Positions 22,709-32,050 of a stretch of 43,948 nucleotides of DNA are shown one piece after another. Each line of letters opens with the position of its first letter. The first letter of the stretch is position 1. The notes beneath the pieces were generated by a model, which did no database searches, was not told the DNA's origin, and worked only from the letters and a program-made list of their open reading frames with translations. Made by a program: the position numbers and the translations under genes. The DNA is taken from the NCBI GenBank assembly GCA_001804815.1, contig MHBI01000079.1, positions 1 through 43,948 of the forward strand, given 5' to 3'. This DNA comes from Lentisphaerae bacterium GWF2_50_93 (lineage in GTDB: Bacteria; Verrucomicrobiota; Lentisphaeria; Victivallales; GWF2-50-93).

Positions 22709-24100
22709 ATGCCCAAGTTCAGGACAGAAAAAGATCTTCTCGGTGAAATGAAGATACCGTCGGACGCCTTGTACGGCATCCAGACCATGCGCGCCGTCGA
22801 GAACTTCCCAATATCTAAACGCCCTGTCAACCCCGCGCTCATCCACGCATACGGAACCGTGAAACTCGCCTGCGCAACCACCAACCACGAACTCGGGAAA
22901 TTTGATGGTGGCAAATTCGAAGCGATCCACCAGGCGTGCGGGGAGATGGCTTCAGGAAAACTCGACGATCATATCGTGGCCGACGCACTTCAGGGCGGAG
23001 CCGGCACATCGACAAACATGAATGTCAACGAGGTTATCGCAAACCGCGCACTTATCATTCTTGGTAGAAAACCCGGCGACTACAAGACCATCCATCCCCT
23101 GGGCGATATCAACTTGCACCAGTCGACCAATGACACCTATCCGACTGCATTGAAAGTCGCTGCGATCCGCCAGCAGAGGATCCTCGAGAAGAATCTTGTC
23201 GCACTACTTGAAGCCTTCCAGAAAAAGGAAAAAGAGTTCGCGCATGTCGTAAAAGTAGGCAGGACTGAATACCAGGACGCCGTCCTCACGACCATGGGAC
23301 GTACGATGTCCGCATATGCCGAAGCGTTCGGGCGCGACCGCTGGCGCGTATTCAAGTGCGAGGAACGCCTGCGAGTAGTCAATCTCGGCGGTACCGCCAT
23401 AGGCACAGGGGTGACTGCTCCACGTCAATATATTTTCAAGGTTGTCGAAAACCTTAAGAATCTGACTGGACTTGGCCTCGCCCGCGCGGAGAACCTTGTC
23501 GATGCCACACAGAACAATGACGCATTCGTCGAAGTCAGCGGAATCATGAAGGCATGCGCTGTCAATCTCATCAAGGTCTCCAATGATCTGCGATTCATGT
23601 CCTCAGGTCCCGACGCCGGAATCGGCGAGCTGATACTTCCGGAGTGTCAGCCGGGATCTACCGTCATGCCCGGCAAAATAAATCCTGTCATACCTGAAGC
23701 TGTCATACAGGCGGCCTTGAAGGTCATGGCGAACGATGGGACCATCGCCCATGCCTGCGCCATGGGGCACCTCGAACTGAATGCTTTCATGCCGCTGATC
23801 GCCGACTCCTATCTCGAAAGCATTGATCTTCTCATAAACGCCTCTTCAATTCTCAGCACCCGCTGCATCGAAGGATTGAAGGTCAACGAGAAAGCCTGCC
23901 GAAGGCACGTTGAGAATTCCACGGCCACATTGACCGCGCTCGTCGGAAGGATAGGCTATGAAAAAGCCCAGGAGATAACCTGCGAATTCCGCAAGACCGG
24001 TAAATCCATCCGCGAAATCGCCATCTCCACAAAAATACTTTCCGCAAAAGACTTCGATGACCTGACTTCCGCCGAAGCCGTGATGAAGTTGGGTTCTTAA
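22709..24100 (+). CDS. aspA: aspartate ammonia-lyase (fumarase/aspartase superfamily)
   Basis: The product is 463 aa, the normal length for the family, and cytoplasmic. GAGTSTNMNVNEV (97-109) matches the aspartase rather than the fumarase form (GSGTQ-type). HQSTNDTYPTA lies at 137-147 and GRTEYQDA at 184-191. The family signature GSTVMPGKINP (316-326) contains Ser317, the expected catalytic base. The reaction is aspartate to fumarate plus ammonia, linking amino-acid use to the TCA cycle. Fumarase or another superfamily activity cannot be fully excluded from sequence. It is the only clear core-metabolism gene in the window and faces a convergent glycosidase gene. Confidence 0.9.
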   Translation: MPKFRTEKDLLGEMKIPSDALYGIQTMRAVENFPISKRPVNPALIHAYGTVKLACATTNHELGKFDGGKFEAIHQACGEMASGKLDDHIVADALQGGAGTSTNMNVNEVIANRALIILGRKPGDYKTIHPLGDINLHQSTNDTYPTALKVAAIRQQRILEKNLVALLEAFQKKEKEFAHVVKVGRTEYQDAVLTTMGRTMSAYAEAFGRDRWRVFKCEERLRVVNLGGTAIGTGVTAPRQYIFKVVENLKNLTGLGLARAENLVDATQNNDAFVEVSGIMKACAVNLIKVSNDLRFMSSGPDAGIGELILPECQPGSTVMPGKINPVIPEAVIQAALKVMANDGTIAHACAMGHLELNAFMPLIADSYLESIDLLINASSILSTRCIEGLKVNEKACRRHVENSTATLTALVGRIGYEKAQEITCEFRKTGKSIREIAISTKILSAKDFDDLTSAEAVMKLGS

Positions 24101-24157
24101 TATGGAGTGCTGAAGCTTGCTTGTCACTAACTCGGTGTTGCTCGAAAAGGTAGTCTC

Positions 24158-24219
24158 AAAATGAAATTTGTCTGAAAAGTAGCACAGACATTCCTGTCTG
24201 TGGGCTCAAGTTTCATTTT
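24158..24219. terminator. nested inverted repeat between convergent genes
   Basis: Outer arms are AAAATGAAATTTG (24158-24170) and CAAGTTTCATTTT (24207-24219). Inside them is a perfect hairpin, CACAGACATTCCTGTCTGTG (24183-24202). It lies between the 3' ends of the ammonia-lyase (+) and GH39-like (-) genes and would act as a bidirectional terminator. The CATTCCTG centre also occurs in a hairpin at 27525-27544 with a different stem. Confidence 0.5.
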
Positions 24220-24276
24220 CAATAGCAGACCAGCCTTCGCTAACAGCTATGGCGGACACGGAAAGCCCGTACCTAC

Positions 24277-27200
24277 TTACTTCGCCTCCCCGACTGCGGA
24301 GATCCAGTTCAGATTGCCATAGTCCGGGACGCCGACTTCCAGCACCTGCGCAGCACCATCAACGGCGAACTCCACCACGTGCTCCCTGCCGGCGACCTTC
24401 TTCTGTTCCGTTCCGGCAGCGGTCTTGAGAGTGATGTTTCCTTCCTTGCCGTTTATGGCCTCGGCCGAGACCTTCAAGCGGAATTTCCCAGCAGGCAGCT
24501 TGAACTTGAACGTATTGCCCGGATTGACCTTGCACGAGTCGCGCTCAAGAGAATCGCGGATCCAATGGCGTTCATCGTCGTTCATGGCCGGATTCACGAA
24601 ACCATAGCCCTTGTTCTCGTCCCAGACCATGTCCTTGTTGAGCAATGTATAGGTCCTGGGCAGGCCATATCCCTTGAGGATTCCAAGCCGCTGGTTAAGC
24701 GGACCGAAATCGAAAAGATAGGCTGGCGTCTTCGCCAATTCCTCCCTCTCAAGCGTCCGGGCCCTTGCAACCGCCTTCGCGTCCGCCACGATCTTCTCAA
24801 ATCCAGCACTCGGAGCTGTCAGCGCAATATAGATGGGAAACTCAGTGATTGTCAGGTCGGCGGTACTGCCCACAGCTGAAACGCTGCTGAACGAATCGCT
24901 TACGTTCGCCTTTCCAAGATCAACGCCGAGCTTGGACGTTCCTTCGTATCTCCAGGCGGTGACAACCTTGCGTTTTCCGTCATCCCAGAGGAACATCCAG
25001 ACCTTCGGATCCGCGGCGGGAAGCCTCAGGGCCTTGCCGTTGAAACCCTGGAGCTGGCGGATCAACGTCGCGGTCGTCAACCAGACCGGACGCACGCTTG
25101 AATCATTGCGCAGGAGGCCCGCCCCTGCGTGCTGGGCCGGGTCAGAGCCTTTCTCGCGGTATATGAAGACCTTTTCCACGCCCATGGCAAGGGCGATCAT
25201 GATCGTGCGTGGAACTTTTGCCGCCTGATAACGCTCGCTGCGCCCAATCGGGCCGCCGACGTCGTTCCCCGTCTCCGTCAGCCATATCTCGGCCTTCGGC
25301 TTGAGCTGGTCGCGCCATGAGACAAGATCCTCGATCTGCTCAGGATAAGTCGTGCCTCCCTTCACAGCACTGTCACGGTCGACATTCGGATCCCAGCCGC
25401 ATATCTCAGGCTCCTCGCGTCCGCTGTAGAAATGCACGTTCACGATGTCGACGAAATCAAGAGGAGTCTTTCCGTCGGCATACTTGTACTGGGACATCTG
25501 TCCGACCACCTCGAGCCCGATCCCCGCCCAGCCGCACGACGTTATAGGCAGAGAAGGATCCGCCCTGCGCGAACCTTCGGCTCCCGCACGCATCACTTCG
25601 AAATATTGTGTGATTGGTCCAACGAACGGCCCCCATCCCGGATCGTTAAGGTTCGGCTCGTTCCAGAGCTCGACAGCATCTATCAGCTTCAACCCTGATT
25701 TCTTGTCGGGCGTCAGGAGCTTCGAAGGATCTACAGTCGCGCTGCCATCACGTGCAACCAGCTGGAATATCGCATCGCCATAGTCCGAATTGTCCTTCGG
25801 CGGATATCCCGCCTCATTCTTCTTCACGCCCGCAGGCACTTCCCTGGCCCACTTCGGAGGCTGGAACACGTACGGCAGCACTTTCATTCCCAGTTTCTGG
25901 TACGTAGAAAAAATCTGATCGTGGTTGACGTGCCACGGCGCGACCGAACCGTCAAACGCATATTTGTCCTTTGCAGTACAGAACATCATCCATTTCGCAT
26001 TCTCGAAGCGCACCCAGCCGAATCCGCACCTGCGCATCTCCTCGGCGACTGAAAGCTCCGACGAGTTTATCCCGAAGCGCCGCGTGCGCTCGGTGTCGAC
26101 CTGGTCCACAGGCCTCACCAAATACTGCGACCATCGCACTTCCTTCCTGCCGTTGAGGGCCACTTCCAGCCCCAGGAGATATGATCCGGGTGCAATTGGA
26201 TCAGCACCTTTCAATGCGATCTCCGCAAAACTGTTAGCTGGCACCTTGGCCGTAATCTTTCCTGAGGCCACGACATCACCCGTCTTTGGAACCGCAAGCG
26301 TGTCGTTGCCGGCTCCGTCATACACCATCAATGAGACCGGCAGGCGTATGCAGTTATTCCCCTTGCCGTTGTCATGGAAACGCAGCTTCAGGAAACCCGC
26401 CTTCACCGGCTGTTTCGGCCATGGCAGGTTCTGCCGCCCCCACTTGCCGTGCAGATCATAGTTCTGCAGGCCTTCGACAGGCTTGTAGCTGGAGCCGTCC
26501 TCGGAAGCCGAAACGTCAATCTTCCATATCCAGTTCGCATCGCCCGACTGCAATGTGACAGCAACCAGTTCGCGCAACTTGCCGAGTTCGACGGTCACCA
26601 CTGCCTCCTTGTAGTCCTTCCCCCATGGAGTTTCTACAGCCGAGGCGTCATCTCCGTCGCACATCTTCGCATCACCCTTATCCTTGCCATCGACAGTCCA
26701 GGTGTTCTTGCAGCCTAGCGCGTGATCAAATCCGAGAGAGGGATCGGGCGGGGTTGAATCATTGAGGGCGGGATTATTCTGCAGCGTATAGCTGATCTCG
26801 GCATTGCGTTCGGCACTGTCGAAATTTTCCGCAATGAAATGCTGGTCCAGCGGTTTGCCGGCATCGGAAACTCCGCCGCCAATGGTATTCAGCCGTATTC
26901 CACTTTCTCCCGGGCGCAGTTCGCTCTTAGCGGTCAGGGCGTCAAAGACCAGCGATGTCGGGCCAGCATCCTTTGCAAACCATACGATATGGATGGACGT
27001 AACAGGCATATCGACTTTGCCGTCATGATCCTTCTGCTCGTAGGCCTGTTTGAACGGAGCGGTCGAAGGATCGGCCTCGACCTGCTTCCAGCCTGTCCAA
27101 TCGGCCGGCATCACATACATCAGCCATTCGCCTTTCGCATCCTTGATCTGGAATCCTACATCCTTGGCGTTGCTGTCGGGCTTGACATAGGCCCATACTG

Positions 27201-27507
27201 AAATTGACTTGCATCCGGGAAGTTCGCCGTCGAAGAAAGGAGCGTCGACCTTTGATCCGGCATGCTTGGCGTCGCCATGGATATCTACAGCCACAGCGCC
27301 AATCCTGGGTTCGATTCCCGCGGCTGGATTCGCCCTGCAGTTGTCGACATTCCACGCACCGACACTGCCTATCGAGTCGACGACGTTGAGCAGGCGGTTC
27401 TGGAGGATCTTTGTTTCATCCGCGGCATTGACCAGCATGGGAAATCCGATACCCATGATCGCAGCCGACACGGTTATCTTCTTAAGACAGGTAATTTTGC
27501 ATTTCAT
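24277..27507 (-). CDS. secreted clan GH-A glycoside hydrolase (GH39-like) with discoidin-like domain
   Basis: I place the start at the ATG at 27507, directly behind AGGAGG, not at an ATG 36 codons upstream whose extra residues are encoded by a repeat element. The product is 1076 aa with a signal peptide of about 28 residues (ending MLVNA). An N-terminal carbohydrate-binding-like sandwich (about 30-195) is followed by an F5/8 type C-like domain (about 270-400). A TIM barrel (about 475-800) has WNEPN with acid/base Glu617 and LTETG with nucleophile Glu745. A C-terminal beta region follows. GH39 members cleave beta-xylosides or alpha-iduronides; the substrate here is unknown. The TAA stop is 4 nt from a repeat unit containing GTAGGTACGGGC. 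Confidence 0.88.
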   Translation of the reverse strand: MKCKITCLKKITVSAAIMGIGFPMLVNAADETKILQNRLLNVVDSIGSVGAWNVDNCRANPAAGIEPRIGAVAVDIHGDAKHAGSKVDAPFFDGELPGCKSISVWAYVKPDSNAKDVGFQIKDAKGEWLMYVMPADWTGWKQVEADPSTAPFKQAYEQKDHDGKVDMPVTSIHIVWFAKDAGPTSLVFDALTAKSELRPGESGIRLNTIGGGVSDAGKPLDQHFIAENFDSAERNAEISYTLQNNPALNDSTPPDPSLGFDHALGCKNTWTVDGKDKGDAKMCDGDDASAVETPWGKDYKEAVVTVELGKLRELVAVTLQSGDANWIWKIDVSASEDGSSYKPVEGLQNYDLHGKWGRQNLPWPKQPVKAGFLKLRFHDNGKGNNCIRLPVSLMVYDGAGNDTLAVPKTGDVVASGKITAKVPANSFAEIALKGADPIAPGSYLLGLEVALNGRKEVRWSQYLVRPVDQVDTERTRRFGINSSELSVAEEMRRCGFGWVRFENAKWMMFCTAKDKYAFDGSVAPWHVNHDQIFSTYQKLGMKVLPYVFQPPKWAREVPAGVKKNEAGYPPKDNSDYGDAIFQLVARDGSATVDPSKLLTPDKKSGLKLIDAVELWNEPNLNDPGWGPFVGPITQYFEVMRAGAEGSRRADPSLPITSCGWAGIGLEVVGQMSQYKYADGKTPLDFVDIVNVHFYSGREEPEICGWDPNVDRDSAVKGGTTYPEQIEDLVSWRDQLKPKAEIWLTETGNDVGGPIGRSERYQAAKVPRTIMIALAMGVEKVFIYREKGSDPAQHAGAGLLRNDSSVRPVWLTTATLIRQLQGFNGKALRLPAADPKVWMFLWDDGKRKVVTAWRYEGTSKLGVDLGKANVSDSFSSVSAVGSTADLTITEFPIYIALTAPSAGFEKIVADAKAVARARTLEREELAKTPAYLFDFGPLNQRLGILKGYGLPRTYTLLNKDMVWDENKGYGFVNPAMNDDERHWIRDSLERDSCKVNPGNTFKFKLPAGKFRLKVSAEAINGKEGNITLKTAAGTEQKKVAGREHVVEFAVDGAAQVLEVGVPDYGNLNWISAVGEAK

Positions 27508-27524
27508 GTATTTTCCTCCTGTAA

Positions 27525-27544
27525 CTCGGGCATTCCTGCCCGAG
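27525..27544 (-). repeat. hairpin in the leader of the GH39-like gene
   Basis: CTCGGGCATTCCTGCCCGAG is a perfect 8-bp stem with a TTCC-type loop, ending a few bases upstream of the AGGAGG ribosome site (27511-27520). It has the same loop but a different stem from the hairpin at 24183-24202. In the mRNA it could shield or pause near the translation start. Confidence 0.5.
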
Positions 27545-27559
27545 ATAATTTTGAAAACA

Positions 27560-27909
27560 TGGTACAGGCTAAAGCACTGACTACTATACGCATATTCCAG
27601 TACTGTCCACGTCATGTTCTCCGGTTCTTCTGTCTTTGCATCTTTACGTCAGGCGCTTCGGCCTGACTTTGGACTGCGGTGATTATTCACCGCTTTGTTT
27701 TTAGAGCTGTTCGTCACGCCATAGCATCTTAACAAAAGCGAAAGCTGTTATCTTCTCCACGGTTCCAGTGGAATCCAAAGCGCAGAATGATCTGCGCACT
27801 TCTATGAGTCGTCCTCCAAAGATTCGTCCTCCGTCTGGAGGACTCATCATAAAGAATTCTAAACAGAGCAAAAAAATGCGTATAGTAGACGGGGCTAAAG
27901 CCCGTACCT
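27560..27909. repeat. composite palindromic element, copy B
   Basis: This is nearly identical to copy A (14664-14995) from TACTATACGCATATTCCAG to the right ATGCGTATAGTAGAC end. It differs by a few substitutions and about 20 extra bases near 27800, where a GTCCTCC direct repeat suggests slippage deletion in copy A. It sits between the 755-aa gene and the GH39-like gene. A module reading CGATGTTGGACGTTCAATG (about 27929-27947) and a GCCGGCG hairpin join its right side. Confidence 0.8.
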
Positions 27910-27977
27910 TCTTCTCCGACTTCCCGATTCGATGTTGGACGTTCAATGTTCATTGCCGGCGGGACGCCGGCGCTCCA

Positions 27978-30245
27978 TCACTTCCCGCACATCGCCCGCA
28001 GTTCTCCAGGATACATCGAGACTGTAAGCTTCCCGTCGGCCATCTTAAGTTCGGCGCCGGTCACGGAATCAACCAGCTTCGTGCATTTAGGAATATTGAT
28101 TACTACATCCTTTTTCGGATTGAATCCAGTATTGACGACGGCGAGATATGACCCGTCCTTGCCCGCAGGAATTTCCCTGACGACCACTTCAGGATCCGAT
28201 GCGGCATTTTCAACGACCTTGCTTGGAAGCGCAGGAAGCGCGAGGAACGCGGCGTTGAAGGCGCGCACATACTGAGGGAAGCCCCTGGCCATCGTGTTGC
28301 CGTTGAGATATCCGATGTAGCGCGGATCTCCATTGGCGACCGCCCTGGCCTCGGCAAGCATGCAGTATGGACCGGCACGATCGAGATCCGAACAGAAATA
28401 CCCCATGATCTCCTTGTCATTCTTGTCAGTCATCATGTTCTCATTCAGCGTGTAATGCCTTATTATCGCAAGACCATCGCCACTGCGGTATGAATCAAGC
28501 GCCTCAGGCACCGCAACCGTATAGAGCCTATTGAAGGAATATGACACCATAGTCCCGTCCTTCGCCTTGAAGTTCGCGGGATCCGCACCCGGAGTCGAGT
28601 GCTGCCATTCCCATTCGCCCCAGGTTCCGCCTATCGGGGTGAGGATCTCCTTGCCGTACAAGTTGTCCTTCACTACCTGCTCATATGAAACGGGCGTGCA
28701 CTTCTTCTTGTATTTAGCCATCGCGGTCTTCCACAGTTCAACGTCATCAGTTACGATCACATTCCCCGGCAGGCTGCGTCCCGGTTCGCTTGTGTCGGTC
28801 GTAAGCAGTACGATCGCGTCCTCGCCGACCCCGTTCGCGCGCAGATGTTTTGCGAGCTCCGCAATGAACGCGTGTCTCTTTTCAAACCACCATTTGTAAT
28901 AGGCGTCAAGCTTCGCCTTGTCGGCTGAAAACTCTTCGCGTGTCACTTTTATCTTCGTCTCGTCCGCGTATTTCGCAAGGGCCATGTCGCTGAAGCTGAC
29001 AGGCATCTGTGATGGTCTGTTGCGCAGCCAGGCACCCACGAACTTAACCTTGTCCTTGTAGCATATGATCGTCTTGTCGAGCATCTTCTTCGCATCCGCC
29101 AGCGCATCAGGATCCGTTATGTCGATGTGCGCGTTCTTCTCAATCCATTCGATGTGCGAGAACATGCCCTTCTTGTTCGCCAGCGGCTTCACGGACTTCC
29201 TGTATCCGACCTCTCCCTTGCCTGTCGCACCGCCGTATTCATAGTAGGGCAGCACATATAGATCCTTATATTTTGCCGAGAGGGTTTCCACCATCTCGCG
29301 CCAGCGCTGCGGAGTCGATGCCGCAACCCAGCTGTCATCGCCGGCATCCCATCCCTGGTTGTGCCCGAACTCGAGCAGGTCCTTGGAGAATGTGTTCATC
29401 CCGAGAAATCTCAGGTTCTTCATCTTCATCTCGAACCAGTCGTTCGGATTGTCCATGCCCCGGGCAAGCGGCTTGTCCTGCCCGTGCGGCACCGAGACGA
29501 CTCCGTCAGCCATCTCCTCGCGTCCGAATATATGCCTGCGCGGAAGACCCTCGGGAGGATAGTTTATCTTGACATTGTACGCCTCGGGATCCTCAACCTC
29601 GTAGAGTGCGATCTTCGCAACTGCGGCTCCAGCCGAAAGCGGGGCATTGTTCATATCGACCTGCGCGATGAACACCCAGAATCCCTGGTCGGGTGTCATC
29701 GACCTCGCGGTGTCGCCGTGCCTCTCGGTGCCAAAATTCGGAAACCTCTGGTGCAGATAGAAGAACTGGCTCCAGCGCCTGTATGCGTTTGAAAGCGGAT
29801 ATTTCAGTGATTCAGGATTGTTGTTGACGTATTTCCCTACTACACAGTCTCCAACTTCCTGTCCTGTTGCAAATCCACTGCCGGTCTCACAGCCGCGGTT
29901 CTGTATGAACATCGAGCGCGACTTGTCCTCGGGATAATCTATTGCGAGCACATATGCGCTTCCAGCCTTGAGCCCCTTGCCTGCTCCGATCTTGAACACC
30001 ATGTAGCGGGAGCTGTCACCCATCTTGAGCACACGGCATTTCTGTCCGAGGATATCCTCAAGCGCGCTGGCGTTGTCGTCGGGGAACTGCCGCATCTCGT
30101 GCGCGCCGTTGTCTGTGGCCATCACGATCTCATCGACGAGCTTGAGCTTGGAGTAGTCGAACGCCTGCGGTTCCTGCGCGTTTCCAGAAAATGAAATTGC
30201 GAAGATCGCAGACATTCCCGCATACAGGATAGATTTTATTTTCAT
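27978..30245 (-). CDS. large secreted protein of unknown family, TIM-barrel glycosidase-like
   Basis: The product is 755 aa. GGAG precedes the ATG by 5 nt. A 23-residue signal peptide ends SGNA before QEPQ. Residues about 30-225 look like a beta-sandwich ('SRYMVFKIGAGKGLKAGSAY', 'SRSMFIQNRGC'). The middle part has alternating helices and strands ('LRFLGMNTFSKDLLEFG', 'YKDLYVLPYYEYGG', 'KVKFVGAWLRN') that read like a (beta/alpha) barrel. The C-terminal 90 residues form a beta domain. I cannot assign a CAZy family or name catalytic residues. Two acidic candidates lie in PYYEYGG and TTDTSEPG. Its stop is followed within a few bases by a GCCGGCG repeat hairpin. The context (GH39-like gene downstream) suggests glycan degradation. 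Confidence 0.8.
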   Translation of the reverse strand: MKIKSILYAGMSAIFAISFSGNAQEPQAFDYSKLKLVDEIVMATDNGAHEMRQFPDDNASALEDILGQKCRVLKMGDSSRYMVFKIGAGKGLKAGSAYVLAIDYPEDKSRSMFIQNRGCETGSGFATGQEVGDCVVGKYVNNNPESLKYPLSNAYRRWSQFFYLHQRFPNFGTERHGDTARSMTPDQGFWVFIAQVDMNNAPLSAGAAVAKIALYEVEDPEAYNVKINYPPEGLPRRHIFGREEMADGVVSVPHGQDKPLARGMDNPNDWFEMKMKNLRFLGMNTFSKDLLEFGHNQGWDAGDDSWVAASTPQRWREMVETLSAKYKDLYVLPYYEYGGATGKGEVGYRKSVKPLANKKGMFSHIEWIEKNAHIDITDPDALADAKKMLDKTIICYKDKVKFVGAWLRNRPSQMPVSFSDMALAKYADETKIKVTREEFSADKAKLDAYYKWWFEKRHAFIAELAKHLRANGVGEDAIVLLTTDTSEPGRSLPGNVIVTDDVELWKTAMAKYKKKCTPVSYEQVVKDNLYGKEILTPIGGTWGEWEWQHSTPGADPANFKAKDGTMVSYSFNRLYTVAVPEALDSYRSGDGLAIIRHYTLNENMMTDKNDKEIMGYFCSDLDRAGPYCMLAEARAVANGDPRYIGYLNGNTMARGFPQYVRAFNAAFLALPALPSKVVENAASDPEVVVREIPAGKDGSYLAVVNTGFNPKKDVVINIPKCTKLVDSVTGAELKMADGKLTVSMYPGELRAMCGK

Positions 30246-30619
30246 TCCTTCTCCTTATTCATGGTAAGTTCAAAAACAAGTATTCAATTTTAATATTTTC
30301 CTGTGGCTTTCATTTCGCTTTGCCACTATGTGCCTGTTCTTATAATTGGTGACAGCGGAGTGACGCACCAACATCTATGGGGGATAGTGCAACCACGCCA
30401 CTCCACTGTCATGAGTTTTTCAATCAACTGTCACTAAATACTGACGATCCACACATGTTCCGTTACCGCTCACGTCGTTATGATTAACACGTCATCGAAA
30501 CCAATGCAAGCGGATTTTAAATTATTTTCCAGCAATCGTTCACGGAGGAAGAGAAAGGAACGAAGCTACAAAGGTAAGACACGCTTGCCGGGTATTGGAT
30601 GTTCATTCATATTATGGGA
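30246..30619. other. non-coding stretch upstream of the 755-aa gene with one inverted repeat
   Basis: No convincing gene is seen. TGACAGCGGAGTG (30350-30362) and CACTCCACTGTCA (30399-30411) are inverted with one mismatch and a 36-bp loop. Promoters for the 755-aa gene presumably lie here, but I cannot pick one. Confidence 0.5.
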
Positions 30620-30955
30620 TGGTACCGGGCTGAAGCCCTGTCTACTATACGCATATTTGCATATAAAAAGCACCTCTACAGACTTCTGTCCCAGAGGGAC
30701 GAAATGGAAATAGGCAGGGGCTTCAGCCCCTGTTGAATGGATTATATGTATTTAGGCGTGCCATAGGTACGCCGTGAAAACCATAAACCCGGACACTGCC
30801 ATCGCGTACCTATGGCACGCGAACACAACTACGGCAATAAACAGGGGCTGAAGCCCCTGCCTATTCTCATCCTGTCCCAGCCGGGACAGGGAGCGCTCAT
30901 CAACTTCCAGCATCCCAGAATGCGTATAGTAGACAGGGCTGAAGCCCGTACCTAC
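30620..30955. repeat. composite palindromic element, copy C (same ends, different interior)
   Basis: The ends match copies A and B: GGGCTGAAGCCC then TCTACTATACGCATA on the left, and ATGCGTATAGTAGACA then GGGCTGAAGCCCGTACC on the right. The interior is unrelated to copies A and B and holds its own palindromes: GTCCCAGAGGGAC, CAGGGGCTTCAGCCCCTG, a GCGTGCCATAGGTACGC / GCGTACCTATGGCACGC inverted pair, CAGGGGCTGAAGCCCCTG and TGTCCCAGCCGGGACA. It looks like smaller units nested in a larger one. Confidence 0.75.
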
Positions 30956-30995
30956 TTGCCTGCGGGACGCCAGCGCTCCCACCTAACGGATTGGA

Positions 30996-31793
30996 TTATT
31001 TACCGGGGACTTTAATTGTCATTCCGTATTTCAGGCCATTGGGATCTTTTATTGAATTGAGCCTGGAAAGATTTTCGAGCGTAGTGTTGAACTGGCGGGC
31101 TATCTTGTTCAGGGTATCCCCCTTCTGCACAGTGTATGTCCCGTATGCCTTGCCAGAAACAGAGGTCAAGGTCTTTTTAGCTGGCACGAGGATCGGTCCA
31201 GCCGCATTCTTGGCGGCCGACGCGGCGGCTTTCTCCTTAGAGCTTTTCATTGTCATCGCAAGGCTCGGACCTGATTCAACAAGTCCGATATCGGAATGGT
31301 CGGTTTTCTTTACGGTTTCCGCCTGCGGCGATACCTTCTTCGTGATCTTTTCATGGACAGCTGCATCTGCAGCTGATGCAATGGCTTTGACAGGTTCTTC
31401 CTTTTTGACGGCGGCCACGGCAGGTTCTGGAACTACAGGCGCTGGAATAGCCATGGCTTCATCGTCAGGCTCTGAAAGTATCTGCTTCTCAAGGGCGGTC
31501 TGTCTACGCGAGGAATCCTTCTCCCCGCTGCCTGCAGGTTCTATTTTTGGAGCAGGCGCAAGTGCAGTTTCCGCAAGAGCGCTCTTCGCAAGTTCCGTGG
31601 GCTGCGGCTGTGCCGGCCCCGCATTCTGAACCTGGCTTGCTGCGTTCGTGCCGTTGAACTTCCAGCCGTTGAAAATTGCTATGCCCAGGATGGCCACAAC
31701 ATGGAACGCCAGCACGGCCAGAAAGACCAGAAACATCCAGCCTCCTGTACCACTCAATGATTTTTCCCCGCTGTCATTCATGCCGTGCTGCAT
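30996..31793 (-). CDS. membrane-anchored LysM-domain protein
   Basis: The product is 265 aa. Residues 19-41 form a single transmembrane helix (WMFLVFLAVLAFHVVAILGI) after a short Gly/Ser-rich N-terminus. Residues about 45-215 are a low-complexity Ala/Pro/Lys/Glu linker. Residues 220-265 are one LysM repeat (YTVQKGDTLNKIARQFN ... NGLKYGMTIKVP), which binds peptidoglycan or other GlcNAc polymers. The topology predicts an inner-membrane anchor with the LysM in the periplasm. A second ATG at 31781 is an alternative start. Possible roles are envelope organisation or division; no partner gene is adjacent. Confidence 0.88.
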   Translation of the reverse strand: MQHGMNDSGEKSLSGTGGWMFLVFLAVLAFHVVAILGIAIFNGWKFNGTNAASQVQNAGPAQPQPTELAKSALAETALAPAPKIEPAGSGEKDSSRRQTALEKQILSEPDDEAMAIPAPVVPEPAVAAVKKEEPVKAIASAADAAVHEKITKKVSPQAETVKKTDHSDIGLVESGPSLAMTMKSSKEKAAASAAKNAAGPILVPAKKTLTSVSGKAYGTYTVQKGDTLNKIARQFNTTLENLSRLNSIKDPNGLKYGMTIKVPGK

Positions 31794-31949
31794 TCCAGAA
31801 TAATTGTTTGATAATTCCCTACCATACTCCCCATTGATGGAATTTTCAAGTTGCTGCAGATTTTAAGACTCCTCGCCAATCACCAGAATCCAAACTGATT
31901 TCAGACATGTCAATTTAAAAAAATCTAAATGCCTGGAGATTGGAATTTA

Positions 31950-32042
31950 AGCATGGTACAGGCTGAAGTTTACCCGCCTGCGGCGGCGCCATAGGCGACC
32001 AGGGCCCGTACCTACTTGCCGGCAGGATGCCAGCGCCCCACC
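31950..32042. repeat. short repeat unit behind the lipoprotein gene
   Basis: ATGGTACAGGCTGAAG at the left and GGGCCCGTACCTACTTG at the right are the two edges of the composite elements joined with only about 45 bp between them. A GCCGGCAGGATGCCAGCGC module follows and ends just beyond the stop codon of the lipoprotein gene. Confidence 0.55.
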
Positions 32043-32050
32043 GCATCAAC

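Noticed and set aside
30480..30713. 77-codon open frame beginning MINTSSKPMQ
   Set aside because: Its second half is composite element sequence and no ribosome site is present.
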